A stretch of DNA of 64,000 nt from Prochlorococcus sp. AG-409-F19 (GCA_003215795.1 QCJV01000002.1:1-64000); one strand, 5' to 3'; shown: positions 20,899 through 31,322, numbered from the stretch's first letter. Notes: generated by a model not told the origin, from the letters alone. Program-made: numbers and translations.

Positions 20899-23004
20899 TC
20901 AAAATGAGTCAGGCATACCATTATAGTCAAAACCATTTAAACGAAAGCTTAATCCACCTGAATCATTCTCAAAATCATAAAATAGGCCAAATTCGTAAGC
21001 TCTTCTTTGCCACATTACAGAGAATTTTGAAGTAATGGACTTACCATAATTATCGGAATTTTTATCAATATTGAACTCTTGCACACTTCTTGCTAGCAGT
21101 GGCCCTGCTAACTGCTGTGCCAAATCTATTTTTAATTTGATTAAATCATTTTCATTATCAAATTTGAATGGACTCTTCCCAGATATGAACGTATAGGAGG
21201 GAAGAATCGAGAGTTTTGTATAATCGAGATAATTTCTTTTTAAATTTCCAAAGGTTAGTTCAGGTCCTAATCCAACAGTCACAAAAGATTGAGAGCTATT
21301 ACTCTCATAAATAAAGTTAGACGCAGTTAAAATACTATTTAAATAAAGGCCAGGATATATTGATTTGGGAGAATAAGGTGACTTCTGGTATTCTTGCAGT
21401 TCCTTTTTGCCGAACTCCTTTAGAGGGTATTTAACATCTAAATCATAAACCAAGTTAGATCTCCATAACGAAATAAGCTCTGTGCTTTTTAATTTATCTG
21501 CTTGATATTTTGCCATGCCAGAACTTAATTCATCCTCATATCTTGTCTTCCCAGATTGCCAGGAACCCTTTCTACTTAGATTAAGACCATATGCAGTATA
21601 AATATCAGTACTGCCTATTGATCCATTTAACACTTCATCTCTATATAAACCAAAAAGGCTGAAATCGAAGTCTTTAAATTTGCTAATATCCAACTTCCTT
21701 GTGATCTCAGCAGAGAATCTAGATCCATTTTCAAATCTTTTACTATTAAGTGTACTAATATCTCCAGAAATATTACTATCCCAATTAAATAATTTACCCT
21801 GCAATTCCACCTCCAGACCAAATAAGTCCTCAAACTTAGCTGGCTCTGATACTTTCTTACTATTCACTGATGATCCATCTGCCGGATAAGATGATGTCTC
21901 CCCTTGTATTGATCGTTGAATTAAATATTGAGGTTGCAGAGATAAGATATAGTTATCATTCAATATAATAGGCTTTAGCTGTCTACCTATAAAAACACCA
22001 TCTTTATCATTTCCATCAATTCCAATAGTCCATTTTCTTACTTTCCATTTTTCATCAAGTCTAAGTTTTCTATTCCCAATAGGAAGTTTAAATTTATCTT
22101 CAAAAGTCAGATGGCTTTTTTCTGCAATAATAATTCCATCTTCTAATTTTCCTTCATTGAATCTAATTTCTACCTTACGAGAGTCAATTCTTATTTGTGC
22201 AGGTTGAAAGGGGTCGTTAGTAAAACTAACCTTGTTTGCAGTCAAGCTATCCTTTGCAAAAAAGATCTCAGATGCTTTTATACGCCATTTATTTATATAA
22301 TTTTTTTTATTTTTTCTATGCTTGATCATCTCCATATTTTGATCAAATCCACCTTGAAAAATAAATCCATCTACAAATTTAACATCTCTAAGTAAATCTT
22401 TCCCTTTATCTATAGAGGAAGAGTCATTAATATCAATTCTTTCCTGTAAATTTAAATCCTTTGCAATCAACTTTATATCAATTACTCCATAAACATTCTC
22501 GAGTTTGCCCTTCTTTGCTTCGAGATTATATCTAAAAGAACTAGCAGAAAGTAATGTTTTTCCGTTACGAAAATAGACATTTCCTGAAGCAAAAGCAATA
22601 TTTTTTGATTTATCAATTTCAATTCTATCTGCTGTAAGACTACCTCCATGAAGAACTACCTCTACATTTCCCTCAGCAACAAATAGATTCTCATTTTCCC
22701 AGGATTGACTATCAGAGCGAATTTGTAATTCAACAAAAGGTGCCCTTTGAAGGCCTTGAGATATTTGATTTATCTGACCAATTTGATCGAGAGCTAAAAC
22801 TGACTCATGAGAATCTTTAAAAGCTAAGTATTTCTTGCTTAAGAAAGTCTGATCTGAACCAGACGAACAAAGTTCACATTTCTTTCTAGAAGAGAAGTCA
22901 CCTAAAAACCCAGTAGAGGCAAGCTTTGCTTCTACTGGTATACAAAGAAAAAAGGCCACAGATATGTAGCCTGGGAGGAATCGCATAAAACCTATCTTCG
23001 CCAA
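20899..23004 (-). CDS. LptD/OstA-like outer membrane protein (DUF3769-type)
   Basis: Signal peptide, OstA-like EGNVEVVLHGGSLTADRIEID repeat, long beta-rich C-terminus. Confidence 0.75.
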   Translation of the reverse strand: MAKIGFMRFLPGYISVAFFLCIPVEAKLASTGFLGDFSSRKKCELCSSGSDQTFLSKKYLAFKDSHESVLALDQIGQINQISQGLQRAPFVELQIRSDSQSWENENLFVAEGNVEVVLHGGSLTADRIEIDKSKNIAFASGNVYFRNGKTLLSASSFRYNLEAKKGKLENVYGVIDIKLIAKDLNLQERIDINDSSSIDKGKDLLRDVKFVDGFIFQGGFDQNMEMIKHRKNKKNYINKWRIKASEIFFAKDSLTANKVSFTNDPFQPAQIRIDSRKVEIRFNEGKLEDGIIIAEKSHLTFEDKFKLPIGNRKLRLDEKWKVRKWTIGIDGNDKDGVFIGRQLKPIILNDNYILSLQPQYLIQRSIQGETSSYPADGSSVNSKKVSEPAKFEDLFGLEVELQGKLFNWDSNISGDISTLNSKRFENGSRFSAEITRKLDISKFKDFDFSLFGLYRDEVLNGSIGSTDIYTAYGLNLSRKGSWQSGKTRYEDELSSGMAKYQADKLKSTELISLWRSNLVYDLDVKYPLKEFGKKELQEYQKSPYSPKSIYPGLYLNSILTASNFIYESNSSQSFVTVGLGPELTFGNLKRNYLDYTKLSILPSYTFISGKSPFKFDNENDLIKLKIDLAQQLAGPLLARSVQEFNIDKNSDNYGKSITSKFSVMWQRRAYEFGLFYDFENDSGGLSFRLNGFDYNGMPDSF

Positions 23005-23106
23005 AAACTCCTTACATCGAGTAGAAAAATTCCATAAAAATACTAATACTGGCTTAAATTAAACCAATATTGCTTTTAGTTGGATGTAAGGAGCAAGACT
23101 AACGAG

Positions 23107-23235
23107 TTAGTCTTGAGGACTTTCTAGGTCCTTCCTGGCTGGGGTTCTTGTTGGGTCACTAGCCAAGAAACCAAAGAGGAAAACACCAACAAAAAAGAAG
23201 ACGACCGTGTATACGGAAATCTTTAGGGCAAGCAT
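23107..23235 (-). CDS. psbI: Photosystem II reaction center protein I
   Basis: Translated by hand: [42 protein letters not shown]. Confidence 0.93.
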   Translation of the reverse strand: MLALKISVYTVVFFFVGVFLFGFLASDPTRTPARKDLESPQD

Positions 23236-23363
23236 GACTAGCTAAATTGACTATGGAAACAAATGTATCTTATGGGCAGTTGCACCCTAAATGGCCCAAT
23301 TATTACCTTGGATTGAAATGTTTCTATGCTGTTTAACTTAATAATAAGAATTTCTTCAATGTT

Positions 23364-23504
23364 TCAATCGTCATGATCGTCCCAAGGGTCTTCAAGGCTC
23401 CTTGCAGGTGGGCCAAAGGCTGTATAGACCCCAAAAGCAGTCAGTCCCAATAAAACGACCAGGAGAGACACAGCTATTGAAAGTGCGGGAGATGAAGTTT
23501 GCAT
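23364..23504 (-). CDS. psbN: Photosystem II protein PsbN
   Basis: Translated by hand: MQTSSPALSIAVSLLVVLLGLTAFGVYTAFGPPARSLEDPWDDHDD*; divergent from psbH as usual. Confidence 0.93.
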   Translation of the reverse strand: MQTSSPALSIAVSLLVVLLGLTAFGVYTAFGPPARSLEDPWDDHDD

Positions 23505-23590
23505 CAAATCTTTCTACAGGTTGTAAACCTTAGAGGCTATTTCACATACAATATCCAAAATTATTCATTAACTGAGGCTCGAAACTAAAA

Positions 23591-23794
23591 ATGGGACAAA
23601 AAACCCCTCTGGGCTCACTCCTTAAATCAATTGGCAATTCAGGTCAAGGCAAAGTTGTAGCAGGCTGGGGAGCAGTCCCCGTAATGGCTCTTATTGGTGT
23701 ATTGCTACTGGTTTTCCTAGTAATCATGCTGCAAATTTACAATCAATCACTTTTACTTCAAGGATTCTCAGTTGACTGGAACGGAGTCAACTAA
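23591..23794 (+). CDS. psbH: Photosystem II phosphoprotein PsbH
   Basis: [32 protein letters not shown]...[14 protein letters not shown]. Confidence 0.95.
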   Translation: MGQKTPLGSLLKSIGNSGQGKVVAGWGAVPVMALIGVLLLVFLVIMLQIYNQSLLLQGFSVDWNGVN

Positions 23795-23826
23795 ATTCAT
23801 TACTATCTAGCTCAAGCTGTTAGCTA

Positions 23827-24078
23827 ATGAACATCTTTGGAGTAGGGCTGCCTGAAATAGCAGTCATTGCAGCACTGGCATTGGTTATTTTTGGACCCAA
23901 GAAGCTTCCTGAGATTGGAAGAAATCTTGGGAAGACGTTAAAAACACTTCAAAAAGCATCTTCTGAGTTTGAAAGTGAGTTCCAAAAAGCAGTATCCAAT
24001 GCAGATGGTGTTGACAGTGAAGTTCGCTCTGAGCTAAAAGCTCAGGGCGATTCTGCTGACAAAAATAATAAAATATAA
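23827..24078 (+). CDS. tatA: Twin-arginine translocase subunit TatA/E
   Basis: FGVGLPEIAVIAALALVIFGPKKLPEIGRNLGKTLK. Confidence 0.93.
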   Translation: MNIFGVGLPEIAVIAALALVIFGPKKLPEIGRNLGKTLKTLQKASSEFESEFQKAVSNADGVDSEVRSELKAQGDSADKNNKI

Positions 24079-24106
24079 TTTCGGCAAAGCTTTTCAAGCA
24101 ATCTCA

Positions 24107-24718
24107 ATGAGTTTGAGTGATTTCCGGTTATTAGTTGGCCTTGGCAACCCTGGTTCAAAATATGAAAGTACGCGTCACAATATTGGATTTATGGTCCTTA
24201 AAAAGCTTGCTTACAGAGATTCTGTCTCTTTCAGCCTAAATAAAAAGCTTTATGGGCAACTAGCCGATATTCGCAATGGATCGCAAAAAAGAAGATTGTT
24301 AATGCCAACTACCTATATGAATAACAGTGGGAGATCGATTAATGCAGCAATGAAATGGTTTGATCTAGACATACATCAAATTCTTGTTCTCGTTGATGAT
24401 ATGGACTTGCCATTAGGAAAATTAAGATTTAGGGAAGAAGGAGGTTCTGGTGGACACAATGGTATGAAAAGTATAATTTCTGAATTAGGAAGAAAAGATT
24501 TTTGTAGACTAAGAATAGGAATTGGTCCTCCATCTGAAATAGCTAGTAATCGAAAAGACCAAGCAGTGAATCATGTTCTGGGGAGATTTACAAAAAAAGA
24601 AAGCACAAAAGTGGATATTGTTTTAGATAAAGTCATTAGAGGCTTAGAAGTAATCGAAGAATTTGGCTTAAAAAAAGGTATAACTTTTCTAAATTCATCT
24701 AATGCAGATCAATTATAA
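24107..24718 (+). CDS. pth: Peptidyl-tRNA hydrolase
   Basis: LVGLGNPGSKYESTRHNIGF, PTTYMNNSGRS, GSGGHNGMKSI. Confidence 0.96.
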   Translation: MSLSDFRLLVGLGNPGSKYESTRHNIGFMVLKKLAYRDSVSFSLNKKLYGQLADIRNGSQKRRLLMPTTYMNNSGRSINAAMKWFDLDIHQILVLVDDMDLPLGKLRFREEGGSGGHNGMKSIISELGRKDFCRLRIGIGPPSEIASNRKDQAVNHVLGRFTKKESTKVDIVLDKVIRGLEVIEEFGLKKGITFLNSSNADQL

Positions 24719-24980
24719 ACCTATGAAAAAAAAACCTTCCACAACAGCCAATATAAGAATCTTAAAACAAAGCTTTGCGACTAAATCTATTGAAGGAGAA
24801 GTTTCTGCAGGCGGCTTTAATTGGCAATTTAATTGGCAATTTAGCAATGGACAATTATTAGTAGAGCCTCCTCTTGGTAGAGCTCTTATAAAAGATGCAC
24901 TACTTCGTTTTTTAATTAAAGCTGATTATTCCCTTGAGCCTGGAGGCAATTATCATTTTACAGTCAGGGCCAAATTTTAA
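24702..24980 (+). CDS. DUF3146-like conserved cyanobacterial protein
   Basis: GFNWQFNWQFSNGQLLVEPPLGRALIKDALLRFL; start may be the downstream Met. Confidence 0.7.
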   Translation: MQINYKPMKKKPSTTANIRILKQSFATKSIEGEVSAGGFNWQFNWQFSNGQLLVEPPLGRALIKDALLRFLIKADYSLEPGGNYHFTVRAKF

Positions 24981-25401
24981 GTTCAATAGATTTTGACCAT
25001 CTAAGCTTAGTCTTAAAATAATCTTCTATAAGAATTAAAGCGACAATTGCATCTAAATTCTCAGGGGGTAAAATCAACCCCTTTGGAATAAACCTTACAA
25101 AAAACTCTGGGGGGAAAATTTCTAAATACCTCTCTCTTGCTCGAAGTGTTGTCATTCTTTCATCAACAAGTTTTATAGGAGAAACATTTCCTAAAAGAAG
25201 TTTAGACTGCCAATACTTGCTGGTTGTACCATTACCGAGCAAAATTAATTCAACTGAATGCTTTTCTCTCCAATAGTTGATCAAATTAATGACACATGAA
25301 TTTATAGATGTCTTCCCATCTATAGCTACAGAGTGCTCTAAGTCTGCTAATACTAATCCACATTTCTTATGTCCCGGGTCAATTCCAATTACCTTTTTCA
25401 T
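24964..25401 (-). CDS. RuvX/YqgF-type RNase H-fold nuclease
   Basis: KVIGIDPGHKKCGLVLAD, LLGNGTTSKYW, LVDERMTTLRARERY, DAIVALIL. Confidence 0.8.
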   Translation of the reverse strand: MKKVIGIDPGHKKCGLVLADLEHSVAIDGKTSINSCVINLINYWREKHSVELILLGNGTTSKYWQSKLLLGNVSPIKLVDERMTTLRARERYLEIFPPEFFVRFIPKGLILPPENLDAIVALILIEDYFKTKLRWSKSIELKIWP

Positions 25402-25419
25402 TGAATAATAAATGATTAT

Positions 25420-26391
25420 CTATATAGGTTGCTTAGTTACTCTTAATCTTACAGAAACTTTGTCTGCAGTATCACTCTTTCTGATAGAAATTGCATCTAA
25501 TTTCAAAATACTCTCCCTCTTAAACTCTAATTGATCAAAGAGTTTTTGAATAGAGTTTGAATCAACTAAAATTTCTGTAGCAAAAGAGCCCCTCGTTTTC
25601 ACTTCAGCCAATGTTGAAGCAATTAATATTTTAATTTGTTTTCTAAGAAAATCTCTTGTGAGCTTAACATTCCTAATATTTAAACTTGCTATTACTTCAC
25701 CTTTACGAACAATATTTTTATTGGGAAGTGCTACAGGGAACGCATATAAAAAGCCTTCTCCTAGTAAAACATTACTTGCAGAACGAATATTTATTACCCA
25801 TTCACGCTTATCAGATATCTTCTCTTCCAAACGCTCAATATGATCACGTCTGACTAAGACTATTCTAGAAATAGGTGTGTTCCCTGGTTTAACTCTAATA
25901 AATGCATTGAAATTTGCTTTAGCTAATAAACTTTCTATCTCTTCTTTTGCATTGGATTTGTTATCCAACTTAACTAAAAAAATTCCAAGGCTTTGACCAC
26001 TAGCAATTACTACTTCTCCCTGGCGAAAAGCAAACAAATCTTTTCCAAGTTTTACTAGATCTTTTTCAGCCTTCTTAATCTTCATCTCAAGAGTTTCTCT
26101 TTGTTTTTTTAAAGGTACTAAGGCCTGTCTACTCTCTTTTAATTTTGCTTGAATATCATCTAACTCAAACAAGCCGACTCTAAGTTCTCTACTCACTACA
26201 AGCATCAGACTTAATGAGATAGCACTTATTAAACTGCCAGTAAATATTGTTATTAAAATAGCAGTTCTGCGGGGCCTTAATTTAAATACGCTAAGTCTAG
26301 CCTTACCTATTCGGCTACCAAGCAAATCTCCAAGTGTTGAGAGAATACCTCCTAGAAGAAGCAAAACAATAATAAGCAACCAGCCTGCCAC
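25420..26391 (-). CDS. DUF3084 domain-containing membrane protein
   Basis: DLLGSRIGKARLSVFKLRPRRTAI, N-terminal TM and coiled coil. Confidence 0.8.
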   Translation of the reverse strand: MAGWLLIIVLLLLGGILSTLGDLLGSRIGKARLSVFKLRPRRTAILITIFTGSLISAISLSLMLVVSRELRVGLFELDDIQAKLKESRQALVPLKKQRETLEMKIKKAEKDLVKLGKDLFAFRQGEVVIASGQSLGIFLVKLDNKSNAKEEIESLLAKANFNAFIRVKPGNTPISRIVLVRRDHIERLEEKISDKREWVINIRSASNVLLGEGFLYAFPVALPNKNIVRKGEVIASLNIRNVKLTRDFLRKQIKILIASTLAEVKTRGSFATEILVDSNSIQKLFDQLEFKRESILKLDAISIRKSDTADKVSVRLRVTKQPI

Positions 26392-26447
26392 TTCAGAAAA
26401 TATTAATTAAGGTACTTAGAGTAACTTACTACTCCAAGAAAAAATTA

Positions 26448-27182
26448 TTAGTTAAAGCGTTTAGCAAGAGCAATTGGATCAAAAACTGTTATTTTCTTTC
26501 TATCAATCTGTAGTAAGCCTAGATTTCGCAAATCACCTAGCAATCTTGTTATCGTCACTCGCGTAGATCCAATAGCTTCTGCTATAGCTTGATGCGACAA
26601 CCTTAGATCAATGGTAATACCTTTTTCAGTTGGAACACCAAAGTCTCTGCAAAGCACAAGCAAAAAGCTGACCAACCTTGATGACATATCCCTATGAGTC
26701 AAAGTCTCAATCATTGTTTCCGTTTGCAAAATTCTGCTAGACAATCCTTGAAGAAGTAAAAGCCCAACCCCACTGTCACCTTCTAAAGCATTCCTTACTG
26801 AACCTGCAGGTGCTGAAGTCATCTCAACCTTAGTAAAAGCGACTGCATGATAAAAACGATCCGATCTGTCCCCAGTCAAAAGAGAGAGAACTCCGAAAAG
26901 ACTATTCTCTCTTAACAAAGCAACAGTTATTTCTTCTCCAGATTCATATACTCTCGTTAATCGGACAGCACCTCTTCTAATCAAATAAACTCTTTCAGCT
27001 GGATCACCAGGGAAAAAAATTGTTTTAGACCTCTCAACAGTCTCATTAGCCGCTCCATCAAGTCCCCTAATAACATCTAGGAGGGTCCTCTTAATTGGCG
27101 TTTTGTCGTTAAACTTACCAATAGGGTTCGTCCCAAGAGATTGGTTCGAATAACGACTGAATGAGCTTGAATTAGCTGTCAT
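26448..27182 (-). CDS. ntcA: Global nitrogen regulator NtcA
   Basis: CRP-family; C-terminal [28 protein letters not shown] as in NtcA; start MTANSS preferred over ORF-track MVCK at 27194. Confidence 0.96.
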   Translation of the reverse strand: MTANSSSFSRYSNQSLGTNPIGKFNDKTPIKRTLLDVIRGLDGAANETVERSKTIFFPGDPAERVYLIRRGAVRLTRVYESGEEITVALLRENSLFGVLSLLTGDRSDRFYHAVAFTKVEMTSAPAGSVRNALEGDSGVGLLLLQGLSSRILQTETMIETLTHRDMSSRLVSFLLVLCRDFGVPTEKGITIDLRLSHQAIAEAIGSTRVTITRLLGDLRNLGLLQIDRKKITVFDPIALAKRFN

Positions 27183-27435
27183 CTTGCAAACCAATTGAAA
27201 GGAGATTAAGGAGTACAGCTAAAATTACATGTAGCAAAAACGACGTTTTTGAACTTAATCAAGCCTATTACATCGCTTTTTTAATTCAAAACCGTTACAC
27301 AATGGCTGGTTCATATTAATAAAAGCTGAATTCTACAAAAGATTGGCGCTATGGATAGTGTCGAATGACTTGTGAACCTTCACACTGGCGCTAGATTTAA
27401 ACAAGATTGTCCACAAGAGTGATTATCAACTTTTT

Positions 27436-28035
27436 ATGACAGCAAGTCCTAGTGCCACAACTGAATCCAGCTCAAGAAATAAATATGGTTTAACCGCTAT
27501 TAATTCTGGGCATAGTCAGGCAAAACTAAAGATTATTTCCTCACAAGGTCAAATACAAGTTCATTCGTCTCCTTACCGTGGAAGTTTCTCAGTGGTATTA
27601 AGCGAAGCTCTCCGCTCTGCTGGTTTAGGAAGCCGCGTACTAATAGCACAATTTTTAAAAGGGGGCGTTTCGCAAGGGCCTCAGAATTCAATACGACTTT
27701 GTGGGAGCTTGGAATGGCTGAGGCCAAGTATCTATGGTTGCATAAATAAATATGAATCCCAGACACAACTACAAGAAGAACTTGCAAAAAATGAGAACGC
27801 AGTTCAAGAAATTTGGGAAATCTGTAAAAAACAATTGGCGAATAATCAATTAGATAGATTAATACTCGATGAAATAGGTCTCGCTATTGAATTTGGGTTT
27901 ATTACTGAAAAAGATTTGATGGCATCCTTAGAAACTCGTCATAACTCGCTAGATGTAATTCTCACAGGACCGTCTATACCCAGTAAAGTTTTTTCTATAG
28001 CTGATCAAGTCACTCAATTGAGGTGTTCTAAATAA
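27436..28035 (+). CDS. CobO/BtuR-like P-loop-fold protein with degenerate Walker A
   Basis: GSRVLIAQFLKGG, LDRLILDEIGLAIEFG, LDVILTGPSIP match the corrinoid adenosyltransferase pattern; P-loop replaced by SSPYRGSFS. Confidence 0.7.
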   Translation: MTASPSATTESSSRNKYGLTAINSGHSQAKLKIISSQGQIQVHSSPYRGSFSVVLSEALRSAGLGSRVLIAQFLKGGVSQGPQNSIRLCGSLEWLRPSIYGCINKYESQTQLQEELAKNENAVQEIWEICKKQLANNQLDRLILDEIGLAIEFGFITEKDLMASLETRHNSLDVILTGPSIPSKVFSIADQVTQLRCSK

Positions 28036-28628
28036 TGCTTAAAAATGATCGCTGGATTATTCAACAGTCTGAAGCAGGAATGCTTCATCCATTCCAATCA
28101 AATCTTGTCAGGCATTTAGATCCAAGTGCTAAAGAAAAGCCTGTATTAAGTTTTGGCTGTTCATCCTATGGATATGACCTAAGACTTTCTGCAAAAGAGT
28201 TTCTTATCTTTCGACATGTACCTGGGACAATTATGAATCCCAAGAAATTTAACCCTAAGAATTTAGAAGCAACTCCTATTCAAAAAGACCAAGACGGTGA
28301 GTATTTCATTCTTCCAGCTCATTCATATGGACTAGGAGTCGCATTAGAAAAAATGAAGGTTCCAAAAAATATAACAGTGATTTGCTTAGGTAAAAGCACC
28401 TATGCAAGATTGGGGATAATTGTAAACACAACCCCAGCTGAAGCAAGTTGGGAAGGACATTTAACACTTGAATTCAGCAATAGCTCTGGGGCAGATTGTC
28501 GTATATATGCAAATGAAGGCATATGTCAGTTACTGTTTTTTGAAGGAGACCCTTGCGAAACAACATATAGCGATAGAAAGGGGAAGTATCAAAACCAGCC
28601 AGAACAAGTTACCCTCGCAAAAATCTAA
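28035..28628 (+). CDS. dcd: dCTP deaminase
   Basis: LSFGCSSYGYDLRLS, GKSTYARLGIIVNTTPAEASWEGHLTLEFSN. Confidence 0.95.
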   Translation: MLKNDRWIIQQSEAGMLHPFQSNLVRHLDPSAKEKPVLSFGCSSYGYDLRLSAKEFLIFRHVPGTIMNPKKFNPKNLEATPIQKDQDGEYFILPAHSYGLGVALEKMKVPKNITVICLGKSTYARLGIIVNTTPAEASWEGHLTLEFSNSSGADCRIYANEGICQLLFFEGDPCETTYSDRKGKYQNQPEQVTLAKI

Positions 28629-28630
28629 TC

Positions 28631-29272
28631 ATGCATGATGTACATCTGGTAACAGTTACTCCAGATGCGGAGAAAATGATGGCATACATTGCCCGAGTAA
28701 GTAATCCAAGAAATCAAGACAATCAAGACTTCAAGAAATTAATTCAATACTGCATAAATAACGAACATTGGAGTGTATTTGAACAAGCTTATATGACTCT
28801 GCAAATAGAAACAAATAGGGGTATAGCAGCTCAGATACTTAGACATAGATCATTTACGTTTCAAGAGTTTTCTCAAAGATATGCAGATAGCACTCAACTT
28901 GGGGAGATACCTATCCCAGAGTTAAGAAGACAAGATAAGAAAAACCGGCAAAATTCTATATCAGATTTACCAATTAATGTATCTAATGATTTTCAAGAAA
29001 GAATAGGACTTCAATTCAAGGAAATATTAAGTCTTTATCAAGAAATGCTGGAGAAGGGAGTTGCAAAAGAGTGTGCAAGATTTATTCTTCCATTAGCAAC
29101 TCCAACTAGGATATATATGACAGGTTCATGCAGGTCTTGGATTCATTATATAAATTTGCGCTCAGGTCATGGCACACAAAAAGAGCATTTAATTATTGCA
29201 AATCATTGTAAAGAAATCTTTTCTGAACAATTTCCAACTGTTTCGAAAGCACTCAATTGGAATGAAAATTAG
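28631..29272 (+). CDS. thyX: FAD-dependent thymidylate synthase
   Basis: ThyX signature ILRHRSFTFQEFSQRYA; CARFILPLATPTRIYMTGSCRSW. Confidence 0.95.
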   Translation: MHDVHLVTVTPDAEKMMAYIARVSNPRNQDNQDFKKLIQYCINNEHWSVFEQAYMTLQIETNRGIAAQILRHRSFTFQEFSQRYADSTQLGEIPIPELRRQDKKNRQNSISDLPINVSNDFQERIGLQFKEILSLYQEMLEKGVAKECARFILPLATPTRIYMTGSCRSWIHYINLRSGHGTQKEHLIIANHCKEIFSEQFPTVSKALNWNEN

Positions 29273-29832
29273 AAATGACTTTTTGGCCCTACATTACTAG
29301 AGCTAATATCGTCAGGGATAAGAGAGAAAGATAAATTACTAGAATCACCTTCCATTCCTCCAGGGAAATTAGGTGGTTTTTGATTATTTACCAATGAATA
29401 CCCTAATTGATTGATTTGATCTTGTGACTTGAATCCTATTGACTTACTTATCATTCTACCATCAGCATCAAATAAATTTAACTGAGGTATGCCATTAACA
29501 TCATATTTATCAATGAGATCTAACCATTCAGCATTATCTACATTTAATAAAACAAGATTAATTTCGTCCTGAAAATCTCTTTTAAAGTTATACATAGATG
29601 GGGTCATTTCCTGGCATACTTCGCACCAATCTGCATAAAACTCCAGAACAGTAGGTCTACCATTGTTAAAGGCAAGCTCTGGCCGAAGCGATTTTCGAGC
29701 CAGTTGATCCAGCGACTGATCAGAACTAAACCCATTTCTTACAAACAGCAAAAGCAGCGCCAATAGAAAAGAGATAGTAAGCAAAATTATTTTTTGAGTT
29801 TTACTCAATTCAACAAACTTAGAGGTTTCCAC
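29269..29832 (-). CDS. Membrane-anchored thioredoxin-like protein (TxlA/HCF164-type)
   Basis: N-terminal TM, EFYADWCEVCQEM CxxC, GIPQLNLFDADG. Confidence 0.87.
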   Translation of the reverse strand: METSKFVELSKTQKIILLTISFLLALLLLFVRNGFSSDQSLDQLARKSLRPELAFNNGRPTVLEFYADWCEVCQEMTPSMYNFKRDFQDEINLVLLNVDNAEWLDLIDKYDVNGIPQLNLFDADGRMISKSIGFKSQDQINQLGYSLVNNQKPPNFPGGMEGDSSNLSFSLIPDDISSSNVGPKSHF

Positions 29833-29954
29833 TTAACTAATTTAGTTATCACTACTTTGGCATTTTTATAATGCTTTGCGTGTAGATTGTTTCTATTTAA
29901 GCTAATGTTTGAATATGGTTAAAGTCTTCCTTTCCGCTTCTGAGAATCTAATCA

Positions 29955-31322
29955 ATGGACCTTGTTAGTGGAACAGACGAACAAAAAAATATAATTTTTT
30001 TTGGAACAGACGGTATTCGTGGAAAAGCTGAAACACTTTTTACGGCAGAGCTTCTTCAAAAACTAGGTTTTTTTTCTGATAAAGTACTGCCTCAAAAGAA
30101 GCCAATTCTAATCGGCCAAGATTCACGATTAAGTAGCCCAAAAATTGTCAAAGAATTAGCTGATGGATTAATGGCATCTGGGAGAGAAGTTTGGTTATTA
30201 GGACTTTGCCCTACCCCTGCCGTTCCTCTTTTAATCAAAAAATATGATGCCGCTGGAGGCTTTATGATCTCTGCAAGTCATAACCCACCAGAAGATAATG
30301 GTATAAAAATATTTGACTGCAATGGCGAGAAGCTATCTTCGCAAAAGAAAAAGATTATTGATAAGGGTTTACAAGAGAAATCACACTTTAGTTCCCATGC
30401 CAGAAATAATTGTATTTGTCGCTATGACCTTCTCAAAGAATATGAAAAAAGTCTAATTCAAACGATAGAAATAGAAGATTTCAAAGGCACCCCTATAGTT
30501 CTAGATTTATGCTGGGGCTCAGCCACCGCATGTGGAGAAAGCTTGTTCCAGTCTCTAGGAGCAGATGTCACAAGCATTAACTCAAAAGCAAATGGAAAGA
30601 AAATAAATGTCAACTGTGGTTCTACTCACCTTGAAGAGATTCAGAAAGCAGTCTTAGAGACAAAATCTGAAATGGGATTCGCATTTGATGGTGATGCAGA
30701 TCGGATGATTGCAATAGATGGGAGAGGCCGTGTTGTAGATGGAGATAATATCCTTTATTTATGGGGATCGGCCCTAAAAGAAAAAAACGCGCTGCCAGAG
30801 AACAGACTTGTCTCAACGGTGATGTCGAATCTAGGTTTTGAAAAAGCATGGATTGCCAAAGGTGGGATCCTGGAAAGGACTCCAGTTGGTGATCAAAATG
30901 TTCACAAAGTAATGGTAGAGAAAAAAGCAACTTTAGGTGGAGAGCAGTCAGGCCATATTTTGTCGACGATAAATGGGCTATCCGGAGATGGTTTTTTAAC
31001 TGCTCTACAGATTTCTAATATTTGCAAGATAAAAGGATTAAAGCTTGAAAGGTTGTTGGATCAAAGTTTCAAAGCTTATCCTCAAAAGTTAATAAATGTT
31101 CCTATAAGTACAAGAATTAGTGATGGCTCCTTGAGTCAATCAAGAAAATTTCAAAATTCTCTTAAGGAAGCCGAATTACAAATGGGTGAAGAGGGTAGAG
31201 TATTTATAAGGAAGAGTGGAACCGAACCATTGCTAAGAGTAATGGTTGAATCAATTGATGAATCAATAGTAGAGTTCTGGTCATCTAAAATTTCAAAAGT
31301 CGCATCAGAAGTATTCAATTAA
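29955..31322 (+). CDS. glmM: Phosphoglucosamine mutase
   Basis: FFGTDGIRGKAE, MISASHNPPEDNGIKIF, AFDGDADRMIAID, RKSGTEPLLRVMVE. Confidence 0.96.
   Translation: MDLVSGTDEQKNIIFFGTDGIRGKAETLFTAELLQKLGFFSDKVLPQKKPILIGQDSRLSSPKIVKELADGLMASGREVWLLGLCPTPAVPLLIKKYDAAGGFMISASHNPPEDNGIKIFDCNGEKLSSQKKKIIDKGLQEKSHFSSHARNNCICRYDLLKEYEKSLIQTIEIEDFKGTPIVLDLCWGSATACGESLFQSLGADVTSINSKANGKKINVNCGSTHLEEIQKAVLETKSEMGFAFDGDADRMIAIDGRGRVVDGDNILYLWGSALKEKNALPENRLVSTVMSNLGFEKAWIAKGGILERTPVGDQNVHKVMVEKKATLGGEQSGHILSTINGLSGDGFLTALQISNICKIKGLKLERLLDQSFKAYPQKLINVPISTRISDGSLSQSRKFQNSLKEAELQMGEEGRVFIRKSGTEPLLRVMVESIDESIVEFWSSKISKVASEVFN

Noticed and set aside
27213-27228. Possible NtcA autoregulatory site GTACAGCTAAAATTAC upstream of ntcA
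   Set aside because: Spacing is GTAN10TAC, not GTAN8TAC; a nearby GTAGCAAAAACGAC only matches one half-site. Not strong enough to call.
30622-30930. 102-aa minus ORF inside glmM
   Set aside because: Antisense to a well-supported glmM, no family resemblance.
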